Shown here: piece after piece, positions 35,259 to 48,552 of the stretch | Numbering within the stretch: the stretch's first letter is position 1 | Layout of the letters: each line of letters opens with the position of its first letter | Assembly: GCA_005656395.1 (NCBI GenBank) | Contig: SRSI01000013.1 | Span: 1,612,001 to 1,676,000 of the forward strand | Direction: 5' to 3' | DNA: 64,000 nucleotides | Origin: Strongyloides papillosus | Taxonomy: Eukaryota > Nematoda > Chromadorea > Rhabditida > Strongyloididae | The notes under the pieces: generated by a model | The model's input: the letters and a program-made list of their open reading frames with translations, nothing else | Told to the model about the DNA's origin: nothing | Databases searched by the model: none | Translations under genes and position numbers: made by a program

Positions 35259-37036
35259 AAAACATTTAGTAACTACCTCTCTATATCATACAATATGAAT
35301 TAATCTAAAGGATTAATTAGAAAAAATCAATTGTACCTTTAAAATATTTATAAGATACATTGTACTTGTAAAATTTTTTTGAAAGGTAATAAAATATTAA
35401 AATTACATGTCTATGATTGTTATCAGTATTATACCTTAACAATTGGTGTCATTTTGATAAGAGAAAAAAGATTACACCAATTAATCTCCCGTCATTATAA
35501 TAAAGTATAACCTCATTGGTTGATAGTGTTTTTCTCCTACATTTTGTCTTGATTAATTATAACGAATTATTAAAGTTATTATGTATCATATGTTTTAGAG
35601 ACAACCTCGGATTCAATAATACATTTTTCGAATATTTTGTTGCTTACCTCTTTATATATATTTCTACTTGATATATTTCATTTCGTAGGACACTTCAAAC
35701 ACTATCTTAGTTATCAAATTATTTCCATAGTTTTATATTTAGAAATTTAAATTATTCTAAATAGAAACTGTGTATAGAGTGATTTTCGGGTCAGTAATAA
35801 TAAAAATAATATATGCGCTACAAATAATTGTGCAGATATTAGTAGAATAAAGATATGAAGCTTTTATTCACCTTCTTTTCCCACCAGAATTTTCATCGAC
35901 AATTTATCTTTTGATTATTAGTATAAAGCACTTTTTGAAATAAAAACTGTTTACAAATTCAATTGAAATATGCTCTTATAGTATCTTTGCTTTTTAAAAA
36001 ATTTAGCTTCTTTTCAAATAGAAATAACAATCTCCTATCACGTTGGAAACCATATGATTATTGTGACTTTCCTTTGTTAAAATAGAAATATTAATTTTTA
36101 AAAAATTCTAAAATTTTCTATTCTAAATGTGACTTTTCAATTGAGAAAACTTGCGGTATATCACTGTAGTATTATTTATTTAAATTTTATTTTTTTTTAG
36201 TTAATCGGATCACAAAATGTTTGATCTCTTTGCAATACAACCCGTGTTTAACTCTTTGAACACGGTAAATTTTTTTACTTAACTTTGTTGAGTATTTAAT
36301 TAAAAAAACAATAAATTATTATTAATAAATTAAATTAATGTTCTTTGATAACAATATTCTATAAATCACACCATTTTCCTCTATTTTTAAACATTTTTCC
36401 GTTGTAAAATAAAGAAGAAACCAACAGTACAATATGAAAAAGTTAAAAATGATTGAAAATTTTAAATAAACCTAAACTTATCATACATCAGTATCAATAA
36501 TCACATTAAACTAATATGATAAATCATCATTATTATATTTATGTAAATGTACTTGTATAATAAATTAACAAGTGAATTTTAATTAAAATATACAAATTTA
36601 TTGCGTCTTATATGCACAAACATGAAACATTTTTTTCAAGTCATTAAATACATCTAGGTGCATAGCATACATTGAACCTATTGAAATTTTCACATAAAGT
36701 CATACATTTATATACTCACTCAAAGAAAACTATGATGAATTTAATATATATTTCAATATTCACAATTTAAACAAAGCACTTTATATGTACATGTAAATTG
36801 AAGATAATTTTATGATGTTAATAAAAATATAATATAAAAGATTATGTTAATGATGAGAATTAAAATAAGGATAAAAAATAAATTTGAGAATGTGAAAAAA
36901 GCGGATGAAAAATATTGTATATAAACTCTTGACTTTATTGTAACTCTTCTTTGAATACGTTTTTTTCAAAAATATGATTTTATAACATATCATTAATCTA
37001 TTACACATTTATCTTTTATTATTTTCTAGGAAAAAA
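35259..37036. promoter_or_regulatory. Spacer upstream of the MFSD8-like gene, with an exon-like segment
   Basis: Mostly AT-rich. 36201-36264 looks like an internal or 5' exon: it is preceded by a T-rich ATTTTTTTTTTAG acceptor, is richer in C/G than its surroundings, contains ATG at 36217 with 16 open codons (MFDLFAIQPVFNSLNT) and ends in a GGTAAAT donor. It does not join in frame to the exons of the downstream transporter. It may be a 5' UTR exon or the start of an alternative product. TTTTCTAG at about 37022-37029, seven bases before the main ATG, is a likely trans-splice or exon acceptor. Confidence 0.4.
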
Positions 37037-38720
37037 ATGAAGGGTTTAAAAATAATTCCATTAAAGTTTAAGTTTCTTGGTGAAGAAAAAGAAAATGAGG
37101 ATAAAATAAATATAGAAGCTAATCCTGTTGAAAAAAAGTAATGTTTCAATTTTTTTCTTTTTGTTAATAACAAATTAAATAAAATTTTTTTAGATTATCA
37201 CTTAAAAAAAGTCAAAGTGCGGGGGAAAGAACAGAATGGTATTCAATAATTTTAGCTTATGTTATGATGTATTTTTGTGGTATTCATATCTCTGTTTACT
37301 TCACTTCTATGTGGCCATATTTAAGCACCTTAAATCCCGATGTCAATATTGATGTCTTAGGATGGATTGTTGCTGCATTTAGTATTGGACAAACAATTGG
37401 TTCCCCTGTCTTTGGATTTTGGAGTCAAAAAACCTCCTCAACAAGACATGTTGTTTGTTGTGGAATATTCTTTACAATCATTGGTAATTTAATTTATGCA
37501 ACACTTCCAAATTTTTCATCGAATTGTGTTGTCGAATGGATGGTTGTTAGTAGATTAATTGTTGGTTTTGGTTCAGGATGCCTTGGAACGTTGAGAGCTT
37601 ACGTTGCAACATCATGTCTTCCTAATGATCGTAGGAGAGTGGTTGCTTTAGGTATTGCTTCATTCGTTCTTGGCTTATCATCAGGGCCTGCTGTTCAAGC
37701 TGTTTTTACTCCATTTGGTGATTATACAGGAAAATTCTTTCTTGGTTTCACTATTAACATGTACACAGCTCCACCTTTAGCAATGATCATTCTCTCAATT
37801 GCAGCAATTATTTTTTTCCATTTCAGTTTTGTTGAAACTTATGTCGGCATTATGAAAAAAGTTGATTTGAATGATGATGAGGTAGCTATTAAGATTCCTA
37901 AATACGATAAAATAGCTGTTTGTGTTTGCATTTACCTTTGGTTTGCTCAACAATCCGTTTCAACGAATATTGAAGTTATTGCAGCTCCATTAACAATTTC
38001 AATGTATAGTTGGAATGATGAAGAAGCTATCCTTAAAAATGGATTGTTTTTTAGTTTAGCTTGCCTTCTTAGTGTTACTAATTACCTAATTCAAGCATTT
38101 ACCTTTGTCGGAAAGATGTAAGTAATTACTTTAATCGTTTGAACTTACTAATTCTATTTTTTTAGAGATAAGAGAAAATTAATTGTTTTTGGGTTGTCAA
38201 GTTTTATTATCTTTCATATTATAAATTATCCATATCCATTTTATGGTGGTCACCTCGATCCAATAAAGCTGGCTCCCAATTCGACAGTTGAAGATACTTC
38301 ATATAGTGGAGGCTGTTCAAGTAAATATGATTGGTGTAGCACAATGCCAAGAGTTCCTTTAATATTGTATTCGGTAACAATGATTTTGTGTTTTGGATTT
38401 GCTTACCCGTACACAGCTGCTCCTAATGGTACAATGTTTGCTGAAGTTCTAGGTCCACGAAAACAAGGAGGAATGCAAGGAATTTTTGAAGCATTTGGTG
38501 CCTTAGCTAGGTGTATTGGACCTATTGTTGCAACGTAACTTATTATTATCAAATTCTTTATTTTAACATTTTTTTATTTTTTAGAAAACTTTTTGAGATA
38601 GCTGGCTCAAGATTATGCATGTTAACACAAGGAATTAGTTTATCTATTGGAATTATTCTTGTTATTATATTCAGAAAAAGACTTGTACCATTGGTTTTGC
38701 CTGATAATGTCGGAAAATGA
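37037..38720 (+). CDS. mfsd8: MFSD8/CLN7-like major facilitator transporter
   Basis: Four exons: 37037-37137, 37194-38117, 38166-38534 and 38585-38720. Introns are 48-56 bp. The product is 509 residues, close to the 518 of human MFSD8. The family signature is clear. TM1-2 contains WPYLSTL followed by LGWIVAAFSIGQTIGSPVFG and a W-S-Q loop. TM4 has SRLIVGFGSGCLGTLRAYVA, followed by a cytosolic RRR and GPAVQAVFTPFG. A conserved INMYTAPP block comes next, then a lumenal GGCSSKYDWC loop whose Cys pair also occurs in MFSD8, and LGPRKQGGMQGIFEAFGALA before the last spans. MFSD8 is a lysosomal membrane protein mutated in neuronal ceroid lipofuscinosis and reported as a chloride channel or transporter. 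Exon 1 encodes a basic cytosolic N-terminus. Exon joins keep the frame throughout. Confidence 0.85.
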
Positions 38721-39235
38721 ACAAAGAAAAACAAATAATTTTTCTCTCTTTTTGTAAATCATTAGTGGAACTTTTTTTTTCATCCTCATATAATTATTAC
38801 CGTATATATGTTATTTACCTAGATTTGGAAAAAATATATACATCTTTTAGCTTAATTAAAATGAAATCTCATAACTAAGGAGACAATTAAAATAATTAAA
38901 CAAATAAAGCCTTATTTTAATTAAAAATTGACATTATAATAATTCGTTTTTTGTCATATTTAATTATATATATGTTTACTGTTTTATAAAAAAATACTTG
39001 TTGATTCTATACTGGCATTACATTCACATTATACTACTATCAAAGATCTTCACTTTTTATAATGTTTATTTCTGGAATTTGACAAGTTTATGAATTCTAA
39101 AATTTGTTTTGGATCGAAAAATTATACAATATATGTTTGCTATGATTTTTTTTTCTGTTTTTAAACAATGTTAATTGCGTTGGATGAGACAATGTATGAT
39201 GACGATAAAGTTTTGTTTAAGGATTAAATGAAAAT
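38721..39235. other. Spacer between convergent MFSD8-like gene and flp-7
   Basis: About 0.5 kb of AT-rich DNA holding the 3' ends of both genes. Nothing else seen. Confidence 0.6.
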
Positions 39236-39803
39236 TTATTCTGATCTTTTTCCGAATCTTACCATAGCTCTGTCTAATGGAGCACGTTTACCAAATCTTA
39301 CCATAGCTCTGTCTAATGGAGCACGTTTGCCAAATCGTACCATGGCACGATTTAATGGAGCACGTTTACCAAAACGAACCATAGAGGTACGAGCAAGTGG
39401 AGCACGTCCAAATCTAACCATAGCACTTCTATCAAGTGGAGCTCTTCCAAATCTTACCATTGATGATCTTCCCATTGGACTTCTTCCAAATCTTACCATT
39501 GCACGATCCAATTGATCACGTTTTCCAAATCTTATCATACTTGAACGATCCATTGGGGCACGTTTCTCAATACCCTCATCATCTTCTTTGTTACTAAAAT
39601 AATGTAAAATAATAATATAAAATCATTTATTCTTACATTTCATCACCGTATTGAGATAACTCCTCGACATCAGATAAAAATTGATCAGGAAGGATATTAA
39701 GTGAGACACTAGAGGTATTTGGTGAATATTTTTCTTCGTCACCACCAAATACAGCAGTGGCAATACAGGCAACAACTAATAGAATAAATAATCTCATAAA
39801 CAT
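39236..39803 (-). CDS. flp-7: FMRFamide-like neuropeptide precursor FLP-7
   Basis: Two exons, 39803-39637 and 39593-39236, with a 41-bp intron. The product is 174 residues. It starts MFMRLFILLVVACIATAVFG, a signal peptide. The acidic spacer that follows leads to the first KR cleavage site. Eight peptides ending in RFG follow, each bounded by KR or R: APMDRSSMIRFG, DQLDRAMVRFG, SPMGRSSMVRFG, APLDRSAMVRFG, APLARTSMVRFG, APLNRAMVRFG and APLDRAMVRFG (twice). The C-terminal Gly is the amide donor. The (S/T)PM.RS.MVRFG pattern is that of C. elegans FLP-7, which acts through tachykinin-type receptors such as NPR-22. Cleavage by a proprotein convertase and carboxypeptidase is expected in dense-core vesicles of neurons. 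A TTTTGTAG and a TTTTAG immediately before the ATG suggest trans-splicing. The plus-strand frame across the repeats is a shadow. Confidence 0.92.
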
Positions 39804-42800
39804 GTCTAAAATTCTACAAAATAATATAAATAAATGATAAAGTTCTAGAAAAATTAATGGTAACATGAATATTATATAATAATTAATTACACTCCTACTT
39901 GTAATGTAACATTTTATTGTTTTTAAAAAATAATTTTATGCATTTTATTGGGAATAGTAAAAATTTTTATATAAAAATATCCTTATATTAACCTTATAAT
40001 TTTTTTATAACTAAATTAAAATCCACTTTTGATAATTAAAGTTTCTTTATAATATTATATTAAACAATTTATTTTGTGAATGGGACATGACCATCAAATA
40101 AATGACCGTATATTTTCATTTAAAGCTTTTTAAAAATAAATTGTCTATGATGATGATTACACTTAAATTTTATTTATAAATCTTTTAAAAATAAAATTAC
40201 AAGTAAATAAATAAAAATAAAGCATTTAGGGTAAAATTTTTCATTTTCAAATGATTATATTAAGTTTGATTTTATCTCTTATTTGTACTTAATATGATAT
40301 ATTTCATATAAATAAATATATTGTTTATATAACTAGACAAAAGAGGTGGGATTTAGTATATGGAGAAGTATTTTTAAAACATATAATGTTTTAGTTTTAG
40401 AAAAAAACATTCTCCTTATGGGTAATTAATTACCCTCAAATATATATATAAATATATTTTTGATTACTCCCATTTAAATATAAAAAATGTATTATGTAGT
40501 TATTTTTGAATATATATTAATGTTTTATGACTTATGATCGTCAAGAGAATGGAGATATAGAAAAAAATTAGGATGGAAAAATAATTTTAGTGGTCCACAT
40601 TTCATGGATGGCAAAATCGATGTGATATGTAAAGATGAATTTTTAATCATAATTCATATCTACAAAACTGAGAAGTAATATGATAATTAATAATGGGATC
40701 TCATTTTATTAAATAACTTTTAACTAATTCTTCTACGATAATTGAAAGGAAATAAAAACTTTATTACTAAATACTATTTTTACACTTGTATACATAAATT
40801 TACCTTTAATGGACATACATATATTATAAATAACCACAATATACTTTTTTGACCAATTTAATACATAAAATAAAATAATTGAAGAAAATGAGGAGAAAAT
40901 GTTCTACTAAATGATATCACTGTTAATATCTTAAATTGATGGGGAATAACAAAATTTAATATTATTAAATAAACTTTTTTTTTTAATTTTAAATGTATAG
41001 CTGCAAATGTACCATTTGAAATCTATAATTAAATTAACCTTTAAAATTAAATATATATATTTTATAAAGCCTCTTATTTTACCTCAAAATGTCAAAATAT
41101 AAACTTTAGATAAGCTTGATCTTATAACTAGAATATGTCAGTTTAGAACACACCTAAACTATATCTTTATTGTAATATTTCTAGAAAGTAAAATAATATT
41201 TTCAATATATATGTCAGAGGCAATTGTAACATTTATTTCTAAGATTTAATAAAAAAGAGATAAAAAATATTCTATAATTAATATTTCTATATTTCACTTG
41301 TATTTTAAACTTTTAATAAAAAGATAAGAAAATTATATTTATTATATAAAAAAATTTTATGATAAACAAGGAATTAATTTTGTGTTTATAAAAATTAATT
41401 TTTTGTCATTTTTCTTTATGTCTAAAACAAAAAAATGAATGTTTTTAGGAGAAAAAAATAAAAGTTTATTAATAATTAGACAAGAAATAAAAATTGTCAA
41501 AAAAAAGAAGTAATTTTTAGATAACTTTAATATAATTTGTAAATATATTTAGGAGTGACGTAACAAACAAATACCTTTTCTTATTTTGTCATCCTCATTC
41601 CCTTCAGAGACATTCATTGAATTAATTAAAAGTTGTTAAGATCAAAATAATATTGTTTTTGTAAATAATAATGATTATACATATCTTACATATAATTATA
41701 TTGAGCTTAAAAGAAGATTATGATATTTCCATTATGCCATAGCTACGACTGAACAAATGTTTGTAAAATTTATTGTATAAAAGGTAAAAAAATTTTAATA
41801 GTTTTTTGTCATGAAGTAATGAAATATAATTAAATTTTGAACAAAGAAATATAAAAAACGTCATTGCTTTTTTGTTATATTTCATAAAAATTGAACTTTT
41901 TTAAACAAAAAAACAATGTCTTTGGGATTGTAAGTAATATGTTTCTGCTATTTAAATAGTAATTTTTCATTAAATAAACAAACAACTAGCTAAGAAATGG
42001 TAATTTAAAAATATAAATGTTTATAATTAATTATAAAATAAAAAATTCTCCTTAATTATTAATGCGTAGGTAAAAATTTAAAAATGAAAATTTCTGTCAA
42101 AGTACAAATCTTTTTACTTTCAAATTTTTATTTTTATTGATATATTGCTTTTTAAGATAAAATTAATTAATAAAATCATTCATTGTTGTACAATGAACAA
42201 ATAGAGATTGTTAAAAATAGATAAATGAGAAAAAAATAGATGCTGAAGCAATAATTATTATATTGCTACTTAAATTTGTAATTATCAAATACCTCTCAAT
42301 TTTCTTTATTCTTTTCTTGCCACTCATAATACATTTTTATAATTACAATGTTTTATTAGAAAGAAAACTCTTGAAAATTTCCATTTTTTTTACTGTATGG
42401 AGATAAAATTAACAAAATCATATTATAAAATGTGAGAAGAATCTTAAAAATAACATTTTAAAATGTACAAAGATGCATAAAATGTATTTTTATTTTCTCT
42501 TTATTTTCTCTATGGTATTAGATAATAAAATTTATTAATAATAATCTAAAATTTATTAATTTTATCATTCAAGTACATTTTATTGTCAAATATTTGTTGT
42601 TACTTATTACCTTGTAGATTACGTAAAGTATTGCCTTAGGAATTTAGAATAATTATAAGAGAAAGATATAAATAAATATTAAACTATAATATGTTTTAAT
42701 AAAAGTAATTTATATATTTTTATATAATTATTCATATAAATTTTATTATTAATTTCATGCAATATTTTATATATCAACACTTTTTATTTTAGTAAGAGGA

Positions 42801-45800
42801 AGTTTAATTATTTTTTACAATAAAAAAATGGGACTGGATTTTTATAAAAATAAATATTTCACTGTTAATTTATGTAAATAAAATATAGATTCAAAAAATC
42901 AAATAAAATGGCGTGGGAAAAAATTGCTGATTATTCTATTTAAAAAAATAGTCATTCTATCATAAAAGAAACTTTATTTATGTATCATAATTTATGATTA
43001 TCTTAATAAAAGAATTGATAAAATATTTAAATATTGTAGAAAATATTTTTATTGTTCATATTATTAAAGTATTTTGAAGTCTAAAAAAATATATGAACTT
43101 GTTGTTTTTGGTGTAGAAAAAAATTTATTAATAATGTAATATTACATCAAAAGTACTCAAATAATTATTCTCCTTCAACATTACACTCATATTAGCAAAC
43201 TTTTATCAAAAGTTTGTATTCTCTATAATTATTTAAAATAGTCTTAAAAAAATGTATGGTTTTTTTTTTCTAATTTAACAAATATTTTAAAATTAACTTA
43301 TTCTAAATGTTGTTATATTTTTTCATGCATTCCTTTATTATTCAAAAAAATATTTTTATATTTTATTATGATTACAAGATAGATGGTAATAAATTATTTA
43401 AATCAAGAAAAGCAAATGTACTTAAACCTTAGATACTTTTACCATACAGTTTCGTTTTATTTAAATGTTACTTTAAAATGTTGGAGGAATCATAAAAATA
43501 TAAAAAATAATATCAATTGCCGATATCCAAATAATATATATTTGAGTATTTGAGAAATCCGTTTACTATAGAGAAATCTATAAATTAACAAACAACACTT
43601 TATTACTCATTTTAAATCTTATAGACAAAAAATATTAGAACATTTTATCTTAAAATCAAAGTTTTTTTCTTCCTTAAAAAGCATCATATCTTGAGTGAGG
43701 TGAATTTTATATCAACAAGAGTAAAATGGTTTTTTATCAATTATCTGAATAACCTTTTTATAACCCTTCTCCAGTATTTTCAGCAAAAAAATATTGTATT
43801 ATATACTTTTTTAATAACAAAATAAAAGTAAATATCAATGTTACTCAAGTTGAATAATGCAAAGTGGTAAAAAATTTCTTGATCACACATGAATGATAAT
43901 TCTTACAACAAAGACAAACTTGTAACATTATTAAAAAACTATTTACTTTTTTAAAAATATAAAAATTTTAAAAACAATCATATGTTAACCTTAAAATTTC
44001 AATATTATCTTATCGACATTTTTCTATATTATACAAATAACAATTATCAAATAAAATTTTTTTACAAATACAGTAGGAACTTTTTACAATTACGTAACTT
44101 TGTTATCAAAAAAAGAATGAAAATATAAGTGATTATTTTGATTTTCGAAACAAAAGTACGTAGTACATATTTTTGTGCGTCTATGAGATAAAATAATGAT
44201 AGTAAATTATTTCAAAATTTTTTCCTATTTTTTATTTTGTTTTTATATTTCTCTTTTTTTTAGTTTTACATAAATACGTTGTAGATCACATAACTTTTTA
44301 GTGAAAATTGAGGAGGTACAAAAATTTTTCATCAAAAACTTTTTTATGTAATTATTTATCATTTTTTATTAATGATAAAGTACATTTATTATAAAAAATA
44401 TCATTAATATAAAAAGAAGATATTTTTTTAGCTCTTCTCTTTTATCTTTATTTTTTCCTTCCATCTTCATTACTTTCTCTTTCTCCTCATCTAATTTATC
44501 TGCATTTTATCTTCACATTAATTAAAGTTTAAGAAATAATTCAGTTTTTATTAAAATAAAAAAAACCAAATTTTATTTATCTTATCTAAAGAGAAATTTT
44601 AAGATAATTTTTTTGTATCAAGGAGAAAAAAGTTCAATTTATATTTCAAAATTTTTACTATACAATTTTATTGTTTACATTAAACATAATGTGCGATGGG
44701 AAAAGTAAAAAATTTAATTTTTTTTCATTGTTCTAAATATAACTACCGAATTTTATTTTCTTAAGTATTAGAAATTTTATTTGTCAAAAAATAATTTTCC
44801 AAAAACAAAGGAGAGAATATTTTATAGAAATGTGATTTTTTAAAAAGGAAAAGTTATTTATTATTAATTTTTGTTTACTAAATGTCTATTTTAATGAATA
44901 ATAGTGCGCATTTTTTTTAACATTAATAATACTAATGTTTTGTTAGTAATTTTATTCTTTTTGTTTGTGAATTTTTTAGTAGGTAGTTAAAATGTTTATT
45001 TGTCATAATATGCATCGGAACATTACAATAAGTAAGAAAATATAAAAATCATATTAGTCTATTCTTTTATTTATTTTGGAGGTTAAATAACTAAATACTT
45101 AATGTTTTAGTGGTAAATGATAGATAAAAGATAGCGATTCTTGAAAACAAAAACGTTGTTGAAGATTATTGATGAGGTAAATGACTCTTTTTTAGTGATA
45201 TTCGTGGGAGATATATATATATATATATATAATTTATAATATTCTCGTAATATATTTCATTCTCCTAGAAAATTTATCCTCATTTTACCTCTTTTAAGTA
45301 TTACTCCAAAAAAAATTTATGATTCTCCCTTATCATAAACATTAATGTTTCAAATGACAAATAAAAATATAAATTTTATGTAAAATAAATGGAATATTTT
45401 TTTTGATCATACTTTATAAATATTTCTCCTCATTCATTTATCACAAAAGTATTTTTTACCATACGAATATAACGTTGTTACTTTTTTAATTTTAATATTA
45501 TTTGACTTATTTATACCATTTTTACATTATCAATAAAATATTGGTATCCCAACATATATGACATATTCAAACTTTTTTCTCGTTAACAATACTTTTTTAT
45601 ACTTCTATCTTCTAAATCAAACTATATGTAAATTGTATTTTTCTATCCATAAATAAGGAAAATTTTGACAACTAAATTTTACCATCTTTTTTGTAATTGT
45701 TTCCTTTAAAATTGATGTTTCCTATTTTTAGAAAAATAAAAATGAAAGTTTGATGATGTTTATCTTTTTAATTGTTCTTAAATTACATTGGTTTTGAAAG

Positions 45801-48552
45801 ATATTTTATTTTGTTTCTTATCATCAAAATAAAATTTTTTTATCTTTCTTCATCTTCTTAATTAATATACATATATAGGGGAAAAGTTTTCTTTCCACAT
45901 CATATTAATATCCTCTTCTTCATCTTTTTTTGGGTAATATGATAGTTTAGATGAAAATAATTCAAAATACTAATCTTTTTTTCACTTTTAATGAAAAGGA
46001 TAGTTTTAGTAAGTTTTAATTATAATGTAAATTTATTATTATAAATTCTGTTTTATTATATTTAATCTTTTTTAAAATATATAGTTAAACTTTTTATCTT
46101 ATTGTCACATTTATAAATCCTATCACACATTAAATTTATATTCTTTTATATTATTAACATTACTATAAAACTAACGGCAGAGGTTAATTTATAATCACTA
46201 GCTTAGAATTACAGAGATCATATAGTTTAACTAAAACAGCTGACTATTGATATGTATTTTGTTTTATATGATAAAAATACCACATAATACCAGAGTTTTG
46301 ACTGGAGGTTACTAATTATCACTTAGCAGATACTATATAATATGATTTGTTTGTCACAAAACCTAAAGGTCATTTTAATTAAACTTAAATTTTTTATACC
46401 TGTCAAATTACTTACATTTTTAGTTAAAATTTTTAGTAATCACAAGCTAAATATGGTCATTAATTGGAAAGTTTAAAAATATAAAAATATTGGTATTTTA
46501 ATATACTATTTTACAACCTCCATATTTAACTAACGACTCTATTATATCACCTGTGTTTTTGTACCTTTAATGCATATTTACACTAAAATTTATAACGTTT
46601 CCTATCTCTCGCCTACACAATTGATAAATAAAAACGAGCAAATTAATAGTAATTTGTTATTTTTAAATATTTATAGCTTGTTAATAAATTTAAAGATAAA
46701 CTCTATATATAAAATGTATTTTTCTAAATTTATTGTTAAATTTCAGTACTTTATGTTTTTATATTTTTATGAACAAAAGGATATCTAAAATAGCACTTTT
46801 ATTAGAAATTTAAGATAAATAATTTTTTTTCACCATATTAGTGCATTCAAAAATAATTTATTATTAAATTAATAAAAACATCAACTATCTCATACCAATC
46901 TTCTAATTTGAACTATTGTCTTTTCATAAAATTGTACTTATTATAAAAAAGACTAACTAATTAAAAATTATCTAATCTTTTAACTTTATCAAATTATTTT
47001 ATTATGTAATACTTTTTTTTCTCTCCTCAATAATATGTTTTGTTTATTATTCATTCAGATTAAATAAAAAATCTTTTCCCTTGAGTAATTTTGGTATTTA
47101 AAATTATTTTAACATTTACTCCTATGATGTTAATTTTTTTAAAAATATTATTATTGCATTTCACGTACAGAAAAAACAGTTATTAAAACAAAGTCTATTC
47201 TTAGCCCTTTTTTGTTTCCTTTTATTTCATATCTATATTTTTTTGTGGCACTTCTTCTAATATTAATGTAAGATAATTTATTTAGTATATTATTAAATAA
47301 GGCATATAATTTCTTTATAATGTTACCAACCAATGAAAATACTTCACCTCATTAAATACACATATATAACTATCCTTTTGATTATTATCCTTTAAAATGT
47401 ATCTATATGGAAACATTAATATTATATCATGTAAAAATTTTAATTCGTTTAATTACTCAATTAAATATATAAAAACCACATCTACATATTTAAATATCTT
47501 TTTTAAAAGATTATACTACAAAAAATAGGAGAATTAAATTTTCCTAATCATTATAAGATAATAATTTGTTATACATTTTTTTATTCCATAAAACGTATAT
47601 GTCTTTTTGTAATCTTCTATATTCCTTTTAAACATTTTATTTCCTTAAATTACTCAATACAAACCATGAGAATCTTTCTTTACTTACAGATATTTACAAG
47701 AACTATAATTCTTGTAAACATTAAGAAATTAAAATTACTTTTTCAATAAAATGAAAAAAAATGAAAAAAAATTAATATAAATCTAATAATAATGAAAATA
47801 AATTTTGTTATTTGTTTTATATATAATATTATCTCATAAAATTGCTAACATTTCTCATTAATAAATTTATTTTTTCTTAATATTACTTTCTTTTCTTGAG
47901 TTTCAAATTGGCAAATTGTATTATTTATATTCTGTCTTTAACACTCAAAAGCACATTACATTCAATTCTTTTTTACCTCACAAAAATAAATAATAAACAT
48001 TTCATATTATACATATAAATATCAATAGTCCTCTTTTTTATAAACATCCTTTTTTCACATTACATTGTGACATGATACATCATCTTTTTCACGAATATCT
48101 ATAACTTTGAATAATTTATCATTCAAATTATGACGAAAGAAAATGTTATCTGATTTACCGTACTTTGTCATTTTTATTTTTAAAATTCTCCTTATACAAT
48201 GCCGGTTTTTTTTATCTATCAACTCCTGTATAAAGGACGGTAAAAAAAGAAAAGAGAGGTATTGTAATTTTTTAATATTATTGGGAGGAAGTTTGTTTAC
48301 CCAAAAGAAGATAATACACACACCATACCATTAAAATTAATGTTTTTAATTTTAAAAACCTATTTGTTTTAGAGGAAGATATAATAGAAGTTATTTAAAG
48401 TTTGCAAAATTTTTAAATACAACGATAATTTTATTCTGGAAAAAGTATAATTATATTATATTAGTTTTTCCAATCTCCATCATATAATCTATAACTACAT
48501 ATTTATATTTGTATACATCATTTTTATGAAAACTTAATTTTCATTCATAAAA
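39804..48552. other. 8.7-kb AT-rich region without recognisable genes
   Basis: Both strands were read. Only short frames occur (60-88 codons, for example 46570-46788 minus none, 47151-47333 and 48055-48321 on the minus strand) with AT-driven composition and no domain. There is a (TA)n microsatellite at about 45210-45231 and pyrimidine-rich tracts such as 44430-44510. It lies between the 5' ends of flp-7 and the spv-1-like gene, both likely to be cell-type regulated, so cis-regulatory DNA is the most likely content. No specific site can be named. Confidence 0.5.

Noticed and set aside
39228..39515. Plus-strand 95-codon frame with repeated SNGARLPNLTIA units
   Set aside because: It is the antisense reading of the FLP-7 repeats, which have a signal peptide, cleavage sites and RFG ends on the other strand.
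45205..45240. TA dinucleotide run
   Set aside because: Ordinary microsatellite in an AT-rich genome, not evidence for a centromere, origin or mobile element.
48055..48321. 88-codon minus-strand frame upstream of the spv-1-like gene
   Set aside because: No domain, no splice partners and no signal peptide. The opposite strand is open over the same stretch, which suggests chance.
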